DNA from: Mahella australiensis 50-1 BON
GTDB lineage: Bacteria > Bacillota > Clostridia > Mahellales > Mahellaceae
Assembly (NCBI RefSeq): GCF_000213255.1
Contig: NC_015520.1
Location: 1,508,001 to 1,572,000 of the forward strand
Direction: 5' to 3'
DNA length: 64,000 bases
A model generated the notes under the pieces. It was not told the origin of the DNA, did no database searches, and was given only the letters and a program-made list of their open reading frames with translations. This document shows, piece by piece, positions 1 through 8,052 of this stretch. Each line of letters begins with the position of its first letter. The first letter of the stretch is position 1. The position numbers were made by a program, and so were the translations under genes.

Positions 1-1
1 C

Positions 2-433
2 CTTGGCGCTAGAAGACCCGATATTGCCGAACGATGCGGTTATGCAGCTCGCCGGATAGGTATGTATATAGCCATGAGTATGGCTGTTGCATTTTTCTTC
101 TTTGGTTCTTACATAGCCGACCTATTTACAAATGAGCCGGATATAATAGCTATGGCGGCTACATCTATGAAAATAATAGCGGTTATACAGCCGATGCAAT
201 CGACGCAATTTATATTGGCCGGGGCTCTAAGAGGTGCCGGCGATACGCGGTGGCCTCTATACTCTTCATTTATAGGCATCTGGGGTATACGTATTGTATT
301 GGCCAAATTATTTATAGAAATGGGATGGGGATTGGTCGGCGCATGGCTAGCGCAAGGGTGCGATCAGATATTTCGTTCCATATTCATTTACAGCCGCTAT
401 AAGACGGGGTATTGGAAAAAGATCCGAGTTTAG
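2..433 (+). CDS. MATE family efflux transporter, C-terminal part (5' end outside window)
   Basis: The frame is open from base 2, so the gene starts upstream of the window; 143 codons are seen. The visible part begins with a loop of the LGARRPDIA type, typical of the second half of MATE antiporters. Hydrophobic helices follow, including the conserved segment ILAGALRGAGDTRWPL. The family exports cationic drugs and metabolites using a Na+ or H+ gradient in the cytoplasmic membrane. The last residues (YKTGYWKKIRV) are a basic cytoplasmic tail, so the C-terminus looks complete. The stop codon lies in the loop of a terminator hairpin shared with the convergent proA. The substrate cannot be told from this fragment. 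Confidence 0.9.
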   Translation, partial: LGARRPDIAERCGYAARRIGMYIAMSMAVAFFFFGSYIADLFTNEPDIIAMAATSMKIIAVIQPMQSTQFILAGALRGAGDTRWPLYSSFIGIWGIRIVLAKLFIEMGWGLVGAWLAQGCDQIFRSIFIYSRYKTGYWKKIRV

Positions 434-446
434 CCCGGATCTTTTT
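416..446. terminator. Bidirectional rho-independent terminator between the MATE gene and proA
   Basis: Inverted repeat GATCCG (421-426) / CGGATC (436-441), flanked by an A-run on the left and a T-run on the right. It can therefore stop transcription from both sides. The MATE stop codon (431-433) is in the loop. Confidence 0.85.
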
Positions 447-1692
447 ATGCTCTTATTTGTCCGTTACCGTATATAATGTACTTTATAGTGGTCAACTCCT
501 TTAATCCCATAGGTCCTCTGGCATGCAGCTTTTGCGTGCTTATGCCTATCTCGGCTCCGAAGCCGAATTCTCCTCCGTCAGTGAACCGCGTGGAAGCGTT
601 GACGTAAACGGCCGCGGCGTCTACTTCCTGTAAAAACCGCTGGGCATGTTGATAATCGTTGGTTACTATAGCCTCTGAATGTTTTGTGCCGTATTTATTT
701 ACATGTTCTATTGCTTGATCGATGCCGTCTACCACCTTGACAGCCAATATATAATCCAGGTATTCAGTAGCCCAATCCTCTTCTGTAGCAGCTTTACAAC
801 TCGGATATATAGAACACGTTACCTTGCAACCACGCAGTTCCACATTCTTTTGCTCCAAAGCTGGCAAAGCAACAGGCAAAAACGCCTCCGCTATGGCCTT
901 ATCTACGAGCAATGTTTCAGCTGCATTGCATACGGCCGGGCGACTGGTCTTTGCATTTACTATTATGTCGGTGGCCATGTTTATATCGGCGTCGCCGTCT
1001 ACATAAACGTGACAATTGCCCACTCCTGTCTCAATAGTAGGTACAGTAGCATTCTCCACAACTGTACGTATGAGACCGGCACCACCCCGCGGTATCAGCA
1101 CGTCTATATAGCCATGAAGTTTCATCATATCGACAGCGCTTTGCCTGTCGGTATCCTCTATTAATTGTATGGAGTTCTCGGGAATGCCGACTTGTGTTGC
1201 TGCTTTCGCTAATATATCCACAATGGCCTTATTTGAATTAATAGCCTCTGAACCGCCGCGCAGGATAACGGCATTGCCGGTTTTAAGGCATAAACCCACC
1301 GCATCTGCGGTAACATTGGGCCGCGCCTCGTATATTATGCCTATAACGCCCAGTGGCACACGCTGCTGGCCTATGAGCAAGCCATTCGGGCGCTTCCACA
1401 TAGACACGACCTCACCCACAGGATCGGACAAATCCCTGACCATGCGCAAGCCATCGGCCATCTGAGCTATGCGTTTGTCATTTAACGACAATCTATCCAG
1501 CATAGCTGTACCGATACCGCGCGCTTTAGCATCGTTAATGTCATTTGTATTGGCGGATAATATTCTATCCTTATTGCTTTCCAAAGCGTCAGCCATGGCA
1601 TCTAGCGCCTGATTTTTAATCGCGGTGGAAGCATTGGCTAATGGATAAGCTGCCTGTCTGGCCCGTTTTCCTATTTCTTGTACGCTCAACAT
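445..1692 (-). CDS. proA: Glutamate-5-semialdehyde dehydrogenase (gamma-glutamyl phosphate reductase)
   Basis: Cytoplasmic enzyme that reduces gamma-glutamyl phosphate to glutamate-5-semialdehyde with NADPH, the second step of proline synthesis. The 415 residues match the family length. The aldehyde-dehydrogenase active site is visible as SRPAVCNAAET with the catalytic Cys near residue 255. The YEARPNVTADA and LRGGSEA signatures lie near residues 121-150. The start codon overlaps the end of proB by 7 bases, so the two are a translationally coupled proB-proA operon. It ends at the bidirectional terminator shared with the MATE gene. Nothing unusual is seen. Confidence 0.97.
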   Translation of the reverse strand: MLSVQEIGKRARQAAYPLANASTAIKNQALDAMADALESNKDRILSANTNDINDAKARGIGTAMLDRLSLNDKRIAQMADGLRMVRDLSDPVGEVVSMWKRPNGLLIGQQRVPLGVIGIIYEARPNVTADAVGLCLKTGNAVILRGGSEAINSNKAIVDILAKAATQVGIPENSIQLIEDTDRQSAVDMMKLHGYIDVLIPRGGAGLIRTVVENATVPTIETGVGNCHVYVDGDADINMATDIIVNAKTSRPAVCNAAETLLVDKAIAEAFLPVALPALEQKNVELRGCKVTCSIYPSCKAATEEDWATEYLDYILAVKVVDGIDQAIEHVNKYGTKHSEAIVTNDYQHAQRFLQEVDAAAVYVNASTRFTDGGEFGFGAEIGISTQKLHARGPMGLKELTTIKYIIYGNGQIRA

Positions 1693-2516
1693 ATCGCGTT
1701 GCTCTCCTTCTTGCCGTTTTTATCAGGTATAAATACCGTACCTATGTCTTTGCCTTCTATGAGTTCATAAATATTATGCGGTTCATTGCCGTTGATTATA
1801 GCCATCGGTATGCCGTAACCGCCCGCTATCTTGGCGGCCATGATCTTGGTCCTCATGCCGCCCGTTCCCCTCTCAGTACCCTTATCGTCGGCTATGCTTT
1901 CTATATGGACGTCTATATCGTATACCTCCGGTATAAGCACCGCTCCGTCATGGCGGTGCGGATCGCAAGTATACAAGCCATCTATATCCGACAGCAATAT
2001 GAGCAGCGAAGCATCGACCAACGCGGCCACTATAGCCGATAGCGTATCGTTGTCGCCGAATTCTATTTCTTCAGTTGCGACGGTGTCGTTCTCGTTGACA
2101 ACAGGTATGACATTCATGGACAACAGCGTATTTAAAGTATTGCAAGCGTTTTTGCGTGTATGCAGATTATCTACTATATCCTTGGTCAGCAATACTTGAG
2201 CCGTAGTTTGGCCATACTCACCGAAAATCTTACCGTACACATGCATCAGTATACCCTGGCCTATCGCCGCCATAGCTTGCTTCTCAGCTATACTGGTCGG
2301 TGGGTGCAGCGGTCCCAATTTAGCGGCGCCCACGCTGATAGCGCCCGATGTAACCAGTATGACATCCTTACCCTGATTCTTGAAATCCGATAATACGCGG
2401 ACCAGCCTCTCTATGCGCTGAAGGTTCAATTTGCCGGTATCGTATGTAAGCGTCGACGTACCGACTTTAACCACTATCCGCGTGCAATATTTAAGTCTCT
2501 CCCGAATATTTTCCAC
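1686..2516 (-). CDS. proB: Glutamate 5-kinase, short form without PUA domain
   Basis: Phosphorylates glutamate to gamma-glutamyl phosphate, the first and usually proline-inhibited step of proline synthesis. Amino-acid-kinase motifs are clear: VKVGTSTLT (about 16-24), VTSGAISVGAAKLG, NENDTVATEEIEFGDND, and GTGGMRTKIMAAKIA. The protein is only 276 residues and ends soon after the kinase fold. The C-terminal PUA domain of the roughly 370-residue E. coli type is absent. Short ProBs of this kind are known in other bacteria. It is first in the operon and overlaps proA by 7 bases. Confidence 0.96.
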   Translation of the reverse strand: MENIRERLKYCTRIVVKVGTSTLTYDTGKLNLQRIERLVRVLSDFKNQGKDVILVTSGAISVGAAKLGPLHPPTSIAEKQAMAAIGQGILMHVYGKIFGEYGQTTAQVLLTKDIVDNLHTRKNACNTLNTLLSMNVIPVVNENDTVATEEIEFGDNDTLSAIVAALVDASLLILLSDIDGLYTCDPHRHDGAVLIPEVYDIDVHIESIADDKGTERGTGGMRTKIMAAKIAGGYGIPMAIINGNEPHNIYELIEGKDIGTVFIPDKNGKKESNAIC

Positions 2517-2570
2517 GAAAAATTACCCCGTCTTCGATAATATTGTTACTATTATTTTAATCCAGCATTG

Positions 2571-2592
2571 CGATTTTGGCAATAAAAAGGTT
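2571..2592. repeat. Partial copy of the dispersed inverted-repeat unit (right end only)
   Basis: Contains CGATTTTGGCA (2571-2581), the right terminal repeat of the 106-bp units at 8083 and 11832. The following 11 bases also match the flank of the 8083 copy. Sequence to the left does not match, so this is only an end or a remnant. Confidence 0.5.
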
Positions 2593-2594
2593 CA

Positions 2595-3017
2595 TTATGT
2601 GTTATCTATTTTATCTATAAATTCTCTTGCTGTTACTATTTTGATGCCGTTATACCCCTTTACTTGAAGCAAATGTTGATCACCCGATATGATAAACTCA
2701 CACTCGCCAACTACGGCGCATTCCAAAAAGATATTATCCTTGGGATCTTCTGTTATAACCTCTATTTTTAGCTGTGGATTTACCACAATCACCTGATCTA
2801 AAGATAAAAGTCTGTCCAACAGATCAAGCCTTTCTTTTATGCTGCCTAAAGCAGAGAATTTATCTCTGAGCAAAACGGCGCTGTACTCTTTCACAATTTC
2901 ACCGCTTATAACAGGGATAAATCTACGCATAACCCAGTAATCGAGAACCTTTGCGGGAAAGCTTTTATTGCTGATCATGCCAGAAATTAGCACATTTGTG
3001 TCAATTACTGCCCGCAT
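2595..3017 (-). CDS. PIN-domain ribonuclease toxin (putative toxin-antitoxin toxin, PIN family)
   Basis: A 140-residue single PIN domain. Acidic metal-binding residues expected of the fold are visible: D6 in IDTNVLISG, E44 in VKEY, D94 in PKDNIFLE and D113 in SGDQHLL. Such proteins are Mg-dependent RNases acting as VapC-like toxins. The gene overlaps the upstream antitoxin gene by 17 bases, the usual arrangement of a type II toxin-antitoxin operon with the antitoxin first. It sits at the edge of an accessory region. The RNA target cannot be predicted. Confidence 0.88.
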   Translation of the reverse strand: MRAVIDTNVLISGMISNKSFPAKVLDYWVMRRFIPVISGEIVKEYSAVLLRDKFSALGSIKERLDLLDRLLSLDQVIVVNPQLKIEVITEDPKDNIFLECAVVGECEFIISGDQHLLQVKGYNGIKIVTAREFIDKIDNT

Positions 3018-3285
3018 TTCGTTCTTCCTCTATTTCATTTTCCACGTCTGTTTCAGTAAGACCTGCTTTTTCAGCTCTGGCCCTAAATTCATTCAGTATT
3101 TGAGCAATCTCTGCTTCTTTAGCTTTTTCAGCTAACGCCTTTAGTTCATTGTACATCGAATAACCGATGATAACACCCTTTGGTTCTGACCTGGAAGATA
3201 CGATTAACACCTCGCCTTTTTCTGCCTCTTCCAGATATTCGCCAAGCTTGGGCCTTATTTTATCTATACCAACTATTTTTTCCAT
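3001..3285 (-). CDS. Antitoxin of the PIN module (Phd/YefM-like)
   Basis: A 94-residue protein beginning with the Phd/YefM-like pattern MEKIVGIDKIRPKLGEYLEEA, followed by SRSEPKGVIIGYSMYNEL, which resembles the DNA-binding N-domain of those antitoxins. The C-terminal half is highly charged and helical (many K and E), as expected for the toxin-binding tail. It is first in the operon and overlaps the PIN toxin gene by 17 bases. A GAGGTG Shine-Dalgarno precedes the ATG. A perfect 18-bp palindrome in the promoter region suggests autoregulation. The family assignment rests on pattern and context. Confidence 0.8.
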   Translation of the reverse strand: MEKIVGIDKIRPKLGEYLEEAEKGEVLIVSSRSEPKGVIIGYSMYNELKALAEKAKEAEIAQILNEFRARAEKAGLTETDVENEIEEERNAGSN

Positions 3286-3320
3286 TTTAGCACCTCGTTA
3301 ATTTTAACATTCATCTTTAC

Positions 3321-3338
3321 ATATATGTTAACATATAT
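3321..3338. promoter_or_regulatory. 18-bp perfect palindrome, probable operator of the toxin-antitoxin operon
   Basis: ATATATGTTAACATATAT is a perfect palindrome 36 bp upstream of the antitoxin start. It lies across the -10 element and the adjoining spacer of the promoter proposed at 3325-3353, as expected of an autorepression site. Binding is inferred. Confidence 0.5.
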
Positions 3339-3353
3339 CTTAATAAAAATCAA
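3325..3353 (-). promoter_or_regulatory. Candidate sigma-A promoter of the toxin-antitoxin operon
   Basis: Reading leftward: TTGATT (3353-3348), a 17-bp spacer, then TAACAT (3330-3325). Both hexamers are only partial matches to consensus, but the spacing is ideal and the operator palindrome overlaps it. Confidence 0.45.
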
Positions 3354-3383
3354 TACATAATTTTACCGCAGTATATACCATAC

Positions 3384-4022
3384 TTATTCCACACGCGTTA
3401 ATACACCACCATCCATCTCATAGACAGTGTCGCATAGCGCCTCTATATCTTCCGCATAATGCGATGATAAGATAATAGTGGTGCCTTCTTGATTTAATTC
3501 TTTGAGCACCTTGCGAATTTCTATGACCCCTTGTTTATCAAGACCGTTCATAGGCTCGTCCAATATCAATAACGGCGGCCTTTCCATAATAGCCTGCGCT
3601 ATCCCAAGTCGATGTCTCATTCCCAAGGAATACTTGCTGACATGCTTTTTAAGGTTAGGATCCAACCCCACTAGCTTCAGCGTTTCGTGAATTTCATCGT
3701 CCGATATCTTTCTGTGTATGGATGCAAGCAACTTGAGATTTTTATAACCGCTCATTGAATTTATGAAACCGGGATCCTCGATAACAATACCCATTTCTTG
3801 CGGTGCACCAACTTTAATAGCCTCACCTTTTATAAGAATTTTACCTGAGCTTAATATCATGAATCCGCAAATACATTTAAACAGCACTGTTTTGCCAGAA
3901 CCGTTTCGGCCGATAATACCATGTATCCTGCCGGTTTCGAATTTGACCGTCACATGGTTTAAAGCGGTTGTATCCTTAAACTGTTTGACAGCATCGAATA
4001 CCTCTACTATATACTCTGACAT
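3384..4022 (-). CDS. ABC transporter ATP-binding protein, cassette 1
   Basis: ATPase of a membrane ABC transporter resembling the BcrA/NisF type. Visible motifs are Walker A GRNGSGKT, signature YSLGMRHRLG, Walker B LLILDEP and the H-loop SSH. The Q-loop position reads IEDPGF (Glu rather than Gln), as in many peptide-antibiotic resistance ATPases. The start is placed at MSEYIVEV because AAAGGAG sits 7 bp upstream; the ATG follows the permease stop as TGACATG, implying coupling. The last 205 residues are identical to the ATPase of cassette 2, with only four synonymous base differences over about 620 bp. The partner permeases are far more divergent. Confidence 0.92.
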   Translation of the reverse strand: MSEYIVEVFDAVKQFKDTTALNHVTVKFETGRIHGIIGRNGSGKTVLFKCICGFMILSSGKILIKGEAIKVGAPQEMGIVIEDPGFINSMSGYKNLKLLASIHRKISDDEIHETLKLVGLDPNLKKHVSKYSLGMRHRLGIAQAIMERPPLLILDEPMNGLDKQGVIEIRKVLKELNQEGTTIILSSHYAEDIEALCDTVYEMDGGVLTRVE

Positions 4023-4023
4023 G

Positions 4024-4905
4024 TCAAAACTCTCCTTTATGTATCTCAAGGTCTCTTTTGCAAAACACTACAACAGAAATTATGCTTAATAAAGCAATAG
4101 CAATTAACAGACAAATAATTGCATATGTTGGCGATGGCATACTACCTGTGCCATGCCAATCAAGATAGCTGATGCTGCTCCAGGAAATAGGGGACAAATA
4201 ATAAATCCATTTTCCGAGACTAATAGTACCAAGAAATGCCGAAAAATAAGCGATGCCGGTAAAGATGGCAGCAGCGACTATACCGACCATCTCCTCTATA
4301 ACAATATTAAAACAGCAAATCAACACGCCGATAAATGCTGTAACCAACCAGAACATGGTAAATGACAAAATAGTTGCTTGTATGGGCGTCAATATATCAA
4401 GTAATTCTTCATACGGCATGAAATTAAGGGCTACCCCAGTTTGTTCCATGATCTCAGATGGCGATTTAGAAATTGCATACAACAATTGCCCCCAATCGGT
4501 TGTGAATTCTATTCTTGGGAGTAACATAAATATAGATATCAAGAAAAAACAGGATGTATACACAAAACTCGATAAATAAATATAAAGTACCTGGCCGATT
4601 ATCCAGTCATATCGACCAATTCGTATAACTAAAAATGGCATGTGCCCATCCGCAAAAGGTGCATTGCAGTATAACATGGTGGTTAAACTACCAAAAATAA
4701 TAAACATGGTAGGATGAGTCATAAAAAATGGGAACACCCATGGAGTAGCATTGACTTCAAGGTAAGCTGCTATTTTAGGTATATCTGAAAATGTATAATA
4801 GCCAAAAATAATGATAATAGCAAGGATCACGTACATGCGCGGAGTGATGATCCATTTCTTAAAATTGATTTTAGAGCATAGCACAATTTCTTTCAGATTA
4901 TGCAC
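4024..4905 (-). CDS. ABC transporter permease, cassette 1 (membrane subunit B)
   Basis: A 293-residue integral membrane protein with about six hydrophobic segments and an N-terminal cytoplasmic stretch (KEIVLCSKINFKKW). It has no nucleotide-binding motifs, so it is a permease for the adjacent ATPase. It aligns by eye along its length with the 290-residue permease of cassette 2 (shared TPWVFP/SPWIFP, APFADGHMPFLVIRIGR/APFIDKHTPFLLIRTGR, LSPISWSS/FSPLSWSS), at perhaps 35-40 % identity. It overlaps the next permease by 8 bases. The substrate is unknown; peptide export or self-protection is the best guess from the ATPase type. Confidence 0.8.
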   Translation of the reverse strand: MHNLKEIVLCSKINFKKWIITPRMYVILAIIIIFGYYTFSDIPKIAAYLEVNATPWVFPFFMTHPTMFIIFGSLTTMLYCNAPFADGHMPFLVIRIGRYDWIIGQVLYIYLSSFVYTSCFFLISIFMLLPRIEFTTDWGQLLYAISKSPSEIMEQTGVALNFMPYEELLDILTPIQATILSFTMFWLVTAFIGVLICCFNIVIEEMVGIVAAAIFTGIAYFSAFLGTISLGKWIYYLSPISWSSISYLDWHGTGSMPSPTYAIICLLIAIALLSIISVVVFCKRDLEIHKGEF

Positions 4906-5671
4906 GGCTTACCCTCCTTTTCATTTGTACTGTTGCAGCGATACCCATAAGGCTGCATAAAACTAAAACAGTTGTCAATTTTATAAGCAGTGTAGCAAAC
5001 GGCGATCCTACATCATAAATCCCATCAAACCATAAAATCGGGTTTAAATATCCAGGAAGTTCTCGTCCGCTGGTAAAGCGAGTCAATGTGAACTGGAGCA
5101 CCACGGGTGATGCTGCCGCAACAAAGCGATTTGGTATATAAACGGAAATCCACATTGCGCATACGGCCATCAATGCGCCAGTAAATCCGAAATGGGCTAT
5201 ATATAGGAGCATACCAAGTAAAACATAACCCTGTCCCATAAGAATTTCATAAGAATAATCCGTGCTCGAAATTGCAAATAGTGGGAACCATGGCATTAAT
5301 ATAACTATAAACAATATCATGCCTACAACAACTGTTAAAAAGCCGGATATAGCACTGACTACAATTTTTGAAATTGTATATCTTATTATACCAGCCCGCA
5401 CAATCCAAAAATATACAGCTTTTTCCTCCCATTCTATAGCAAAACTGATCGCAAATGTAAACACTGGAATAATAGAAAGAATTATGCTAGCTGTCCCGCT
5501 CCCACCCATACTCAAGTACATAAAATACCAAATTGAAGAAAAATCGCTCTTCCTCAATAACCCCGATACAGCTCCAAGCATTATGCAACTCACGCCAGAC
5601 GAAGAAAGCAAAAAACGCCATGATAATAATGCACGTCGGACATCTGTAGCAAAAAGATTTTTAAATTTCAT
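4898..5671 (-). CDS. ABC transporter permease, cassette 1 (membrane subunit A)
   Basis: A 257-residue membrane protein with about six transmembrane helices. The cytoplasmic N-terminus MKFKNLFATDVRRALLSWRF is typical of ABC-2 type permeases. It is similar to the 256-residue permease of cassette 2: both share an AI-E/D-TEDKA loop (AIEWEEKAVYFWIVRAGI against SDTEDKATFFWVIRTGV). ATGA overlap with the lipoprotein gene upstream and an 8-base overlap with the second permease place it in a tight operon. It probably forms a heterodimeric channel with the second permease. Confidence 0.8.
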   Translation of the reverse strand: MKFKNLFATDVRRALLSWRFLLSSSGVSCIMLGAVSGLLRKSDFSSIWYFMYLSMGGSGTASIILSIIPVFTFAISFAIEWEEKAVYFWIVRAGIIRYTISKIVVSAISGFLTVVVGMILFIVILMPWFPLFAISSTDYSYEILMGQGYVLLGMLLYIAHFGFTGALMAVCAMWISVYIPNRFVAAASPVVLQFTLTRFTSGRELPGYLNPILWFDGIYDVGSPFATLLIKLTTVLVLCSLMGIAATVQMKRRVSRA

Positions 5672-6828
5672 CCATTATCTACCGCCGTTCTTATTTGTTT
5701 TCCAGTAAAAGCGTTTATGACAAAGTAAGTGTATTCATTTATCACTTCATTAGTTTCTTTCAATTTAATAGGATGGGAAATACAAAATACCCATGCCGGA
5801 ACAAGCTGGAGCTCTTTCCCGTGATAAATTCCTACATAATTTAGTTCCATAGAGAATATTTTTGTTTCAGATGTTTGGATGGCTTTTTTGTAATCATCCA
5901 ATACAATCTGTAATGCATCTGTAGGGCTAATGAGAGACCCTTCTCTTATTTCTTGTCCAAGCTCGTAAAGGCCTCTTGCTTGAACATTTATTATACCATC
6001 TTTTGAATAAAAAACAGAAACTTGCGTCTCGGTTGGCTCCCAATTCCTTTGAATTCCGTTTTCCCATAAGACATTTATAAGAGGAATATCATCGACAATT
6101 TGACGGAAATGGATAAGATAGCATTCATCGTCTTTAGACCACTGAATTTGATCTTTTGCTTCATCTTTACCCCTTGTATTTATATAGAGCTGATAATGGG
6201 CTTTCATTGTCTCAACATCCAGTGAGTAAACTTCTTGCATTGCAAGTGTTGGGAAACCGCATGCAGTAAGTACTTTTCCCGTCTCAGATACCGCCTCCTC
6301 ATAGGTTGAAAAAGTTAGATTTTTTTTGACACTATAGTCCATTTTATTAGCATATCCAAGTGTTTGTGCTACACCATCTGGTAATCCGGGAGATGGGTTT
6401 ATTACATATGATAATTTAGTTAGTAAATCATTTTCATCGTTAACAAGAGAATAAGCCAATCCACCCTTTACAGAGCCATCGTAAATATTAAGATATTCTG
6501 TCCATTTCCCGTTGCCCGCTTTAAATCCCGGTCCCTCAGCATAAATGTAGGTATCCAGAACATTATAGCGGAGAAGATGCTTAGCAGTTTTTTTCGGTTC
6601 CAGTTTTAGCCATGTGATATTGTATGCTTTTGCGGATGCTATTTCTGAAACGGTAGCCGGATCAAATGTAACAAAAAGATTTTTGGGCAATTTTATAGAT
6701 TCTATGTATTCTGATAGAGCAATTTTTTGCGAATCGTTCGAAATGCTATTTTGTTCATCACCTTCACAACCTGCTGTAAGCAATATTATTCCTGCACAAA
6801 TTAACAATATGATGATTTTTTTCACCAC
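5668..6828 (-). CDS. Large lipoprotein, cassette 1 (function unknown)
   Basis: Begins with a lipoprotein signal peptide (KKIIILLICAGIILLTAGC) whose lipobox LTAGC sits about 20 residues in, so the mature protein is anchored outside the membrane. I place the start at a GTG (6828) because AAAGGA lies 6 bases upstream; an ATG at 6843 in the same frame is the alternative. The roughly 365 mature residues show no domain I recognise. The homologue in cassette 2 shares patterns such as YIYAEGPGF/KIWAEGPQI, LNIYDGS/LSIYDGG, YSLDVETMKAHYQLYIN/YSLDLETITSHYKLYLN and LVPAWVFCIS/LVPGWVFRSA. It is first in the operon; a role as extracellular binding or sensing partner is inference. Confidence 0.75.
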   Translation of the reverse strand: MVKKIIILLICAGIILLTAGCEGDEQNSISNDSQKIALSEYIESIKLPKNLFVTFDPATVSEIASAKAYNITWLKLEPKKTAKHLLRYNVLDTYIYAEGPGFKAGNGKWTEYLNIYDGSVKGGLAYSLVNDENDLLTKLSYVINPSPGLPDGVAQTLGYANKMDYSVKKNLTFSTYEEAVSETGKVLTACGFPTLAMQEVYSLDVETMKAHYQLYINTRGKDEAKDQIQWSKDDECYLIHFRQIVDDIPLINVLWENGIQRNWEPTETQVSVFYSKDGIINVQARGLYELGQEIREGSLISPTDALQIVLDDYKKAIQTSETKIFSMELNYVGIYHGKELQLVPAWVFCISHPIKLKETNEVINEYTYFVINAFTGKQIRTAVDNG

Positions 6829-6871
6829 AGCATGTCCTTTCATAAAATACTATAAAATATTATAAGTAGGT

Positions 6872-6902
6872 AAAAAAGCAAGCAGCGAGTATACTTGCTT
6901 TT
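6872..6902 (-). terminator. Rho-independent terminator downstream of the 127-residue membrane protein gene
   Basis: Stem AAAAGCAAG (6874-6882) / CTTGCTTTT (6894-6902). On the minus strand it is followed by a T-run, so it would end leftward transcription before cassette 1. Confidence 0.7.
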
Positions 6903-7021
6903 AGGACTAATTAATCACCGACACCATTTACCCCTTACATTATACGAATTATAATTACCTGTTACATTTGGATAAGCTGATAGGCAATAATATTGCCCTA
7001 CGCCGCCATAAACAGCGAGCT

Positions 7022-7405
7022 CTAGCCGTTCTTATTTATATTTATCTTTGGAAGTGTGTAACGCCAAAGTATTATAGACTGTATTATAACAACAGCTACT
7101 ATCATTATAACGATAGATAATCCACGAGGCAATTCTATCTTTGGTATCAACCAACAAGCTGCTGATATAATAATATCGGATAGGATTATTGGTACAGACT
7201 TATTCCCGAACATTTTGAATAATATATTGTTTTTATAACCGTATATTACACAACCAGCAACGAGCATTATTAGCCAATGAATCATAAAGCTATCAGCCCT
7301 TGGTAAATAATATCCATACCAACCAGCAGCAGAAGAGGCAATAAAAATTAAGCCCCATAACTGAAGATTTTTGATTTTTTTAGCCACAGTATTAAACACC
7401 CCCAT
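7022..7405 (-). CDS. Small membrane protein of unknown function (possible immunity-type protein)
   Basis: A 127-residue protein with a short basic N-terminus (VAKKIKNLQLWG) and four predicted hydrophobic segments, ending in a charged tail (PKININKNG). I do not recognise a family. It lies 49 bp downstream of a hydrophobic-peptide reading frame and between two ABC cassettes, on the same strand. That resembles immunity proteins near peptide bacteriocin genes, but this is only positional inference. An internal GTG preceded by GGGGGTG could be the true start, removing six residues. Confidence 0.6.
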   Translation of the reverse strand: MGVFNTVAKKIKNLQLWGLIFIASSAAGWYGYYLPRADSFMIHWLIMLVAGCVIYGYKNNILFKMFGNKSVPIILSDIIISAACWLIPKIELPRGLSIVIMIVAVVIIQSIILWRYTLPKININKNG

Positions 7406-7454
7406 ATTTTCTATTTTAACATAATAATCATAATCATCTAATAAACTTATAATC

Positions 7455-7802
7455 TTATCTCCAATAACCCATTTCTAGTGGCGGATAACTTAGGACAGGC
7501 CTAATGTAAATTCCCTGTTTAGTTGCTACAGCATATATTATTCTTCCTGCTAATTCTGTCAATGATGGTGCAGCAATTAATGATAATATGACAGTAAGAG
7601 TTGCACCAACAGGGCCACCGACTACAGTTGATAAACCTGTTAATGCTGCAGCAAGGGCAGCAGGACCTGCTTGCGCAGCTACAAGCAATGCTGCAGCTAT
7701 ACCACTAGTTAAATCATAATATGATATATATAGAGTGCCATTTGAAACATATACTTGCGGCTGTACCCTGCCTATATCCCCTATTAGAAAATTAGACAGG
7801 AG
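7455..7802 (-). pseudogene. 5'-truncated gene for a hydrophobic Gly/Ala-rich peptide
   Basis: The frame is open from a stop at 7805-7803 to 7455 but has no ATG or GTG start in its N-terminal part; only an internal TTG at 7688 is available. The readable product is about 115 residues. A polar part (YVSNGTLYISYYDL) is followed by a long Gly/Ala/Val/Leu helix (TGLSTVVGGPVGATLTVIL) and a tail ending in PPLEMGYWR. The open frame runs into the 246-bp insertion-like element at 7798, on whose far side a good leftward promoter survives (8053-8081). I read it as a small exported or membrane peptide gene whose 5' end was lost to that insertion. A bacteriocin-like origin is possible but unproven. Confidence 0.5.
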
Positions 7803-8043
7803 TTACGCAAAACGATATAAATGGCTTAAATCTAACATTTAAGTAGGAGATACTGTAAAATACCTCAAATCAACTTCTGAGTAAGAGCAGAAGATAAGAT
7901 ATTTACAGTATATACTTTCCTCAGCAAAGACGAATTCATACACAAAGTTATGAGTGAAGATAGCATCAGAACAATCATCTTCGAAAACTTCGCTGCTTAA
8001 AATATTAGATTTTCAAGGTTCAGTGGACTTTTGCATAAGTCCT
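7798..8043. mobile_element. 246-bp insertion-like element (MITE or IS remnant)
   Basis: Bounded by imperfect 15-bp inverted repeats: AGGAGTTACGCAAAA at the left (7798-7812) and the complement of AGGACTTATGCAAAA at the right (8029-8043), 13 of 15 matching. One 39-codon frame inside, near 7888-8000 on the plus strand, looks peptide-like (FTVYTFLSKDEFIHKVMSED) and ends in TAA, so the element may be the two ends of a larger deleted IS. No clear target duplication is seen. It interrupts the hydrophobic-peptide gene. Confidence 0.5.
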
Positions 8044-8052
8044 ATTATTTGT

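Noticed and set aside
679-1164. Open frame on the plus strand opposite proA
   Set aside because: It lies fully inside proA, whose motifs are unambiguous; no ribosome site and composition of a shadow frame.
6859-6864. Promoter directly upstream of ABC cassette 1
   Set aside because: A TATAAT is present on the minus strand, but the -35 position holds CGCTGC inside a terminator stem, so the call is too weak.
7455-7802. Naming the hydrophobic peptide a circular bacteriocin
   Set aside because: Hydrophobicity and context are suggestive, but the N-terminus is missing and no family signature was recognised.
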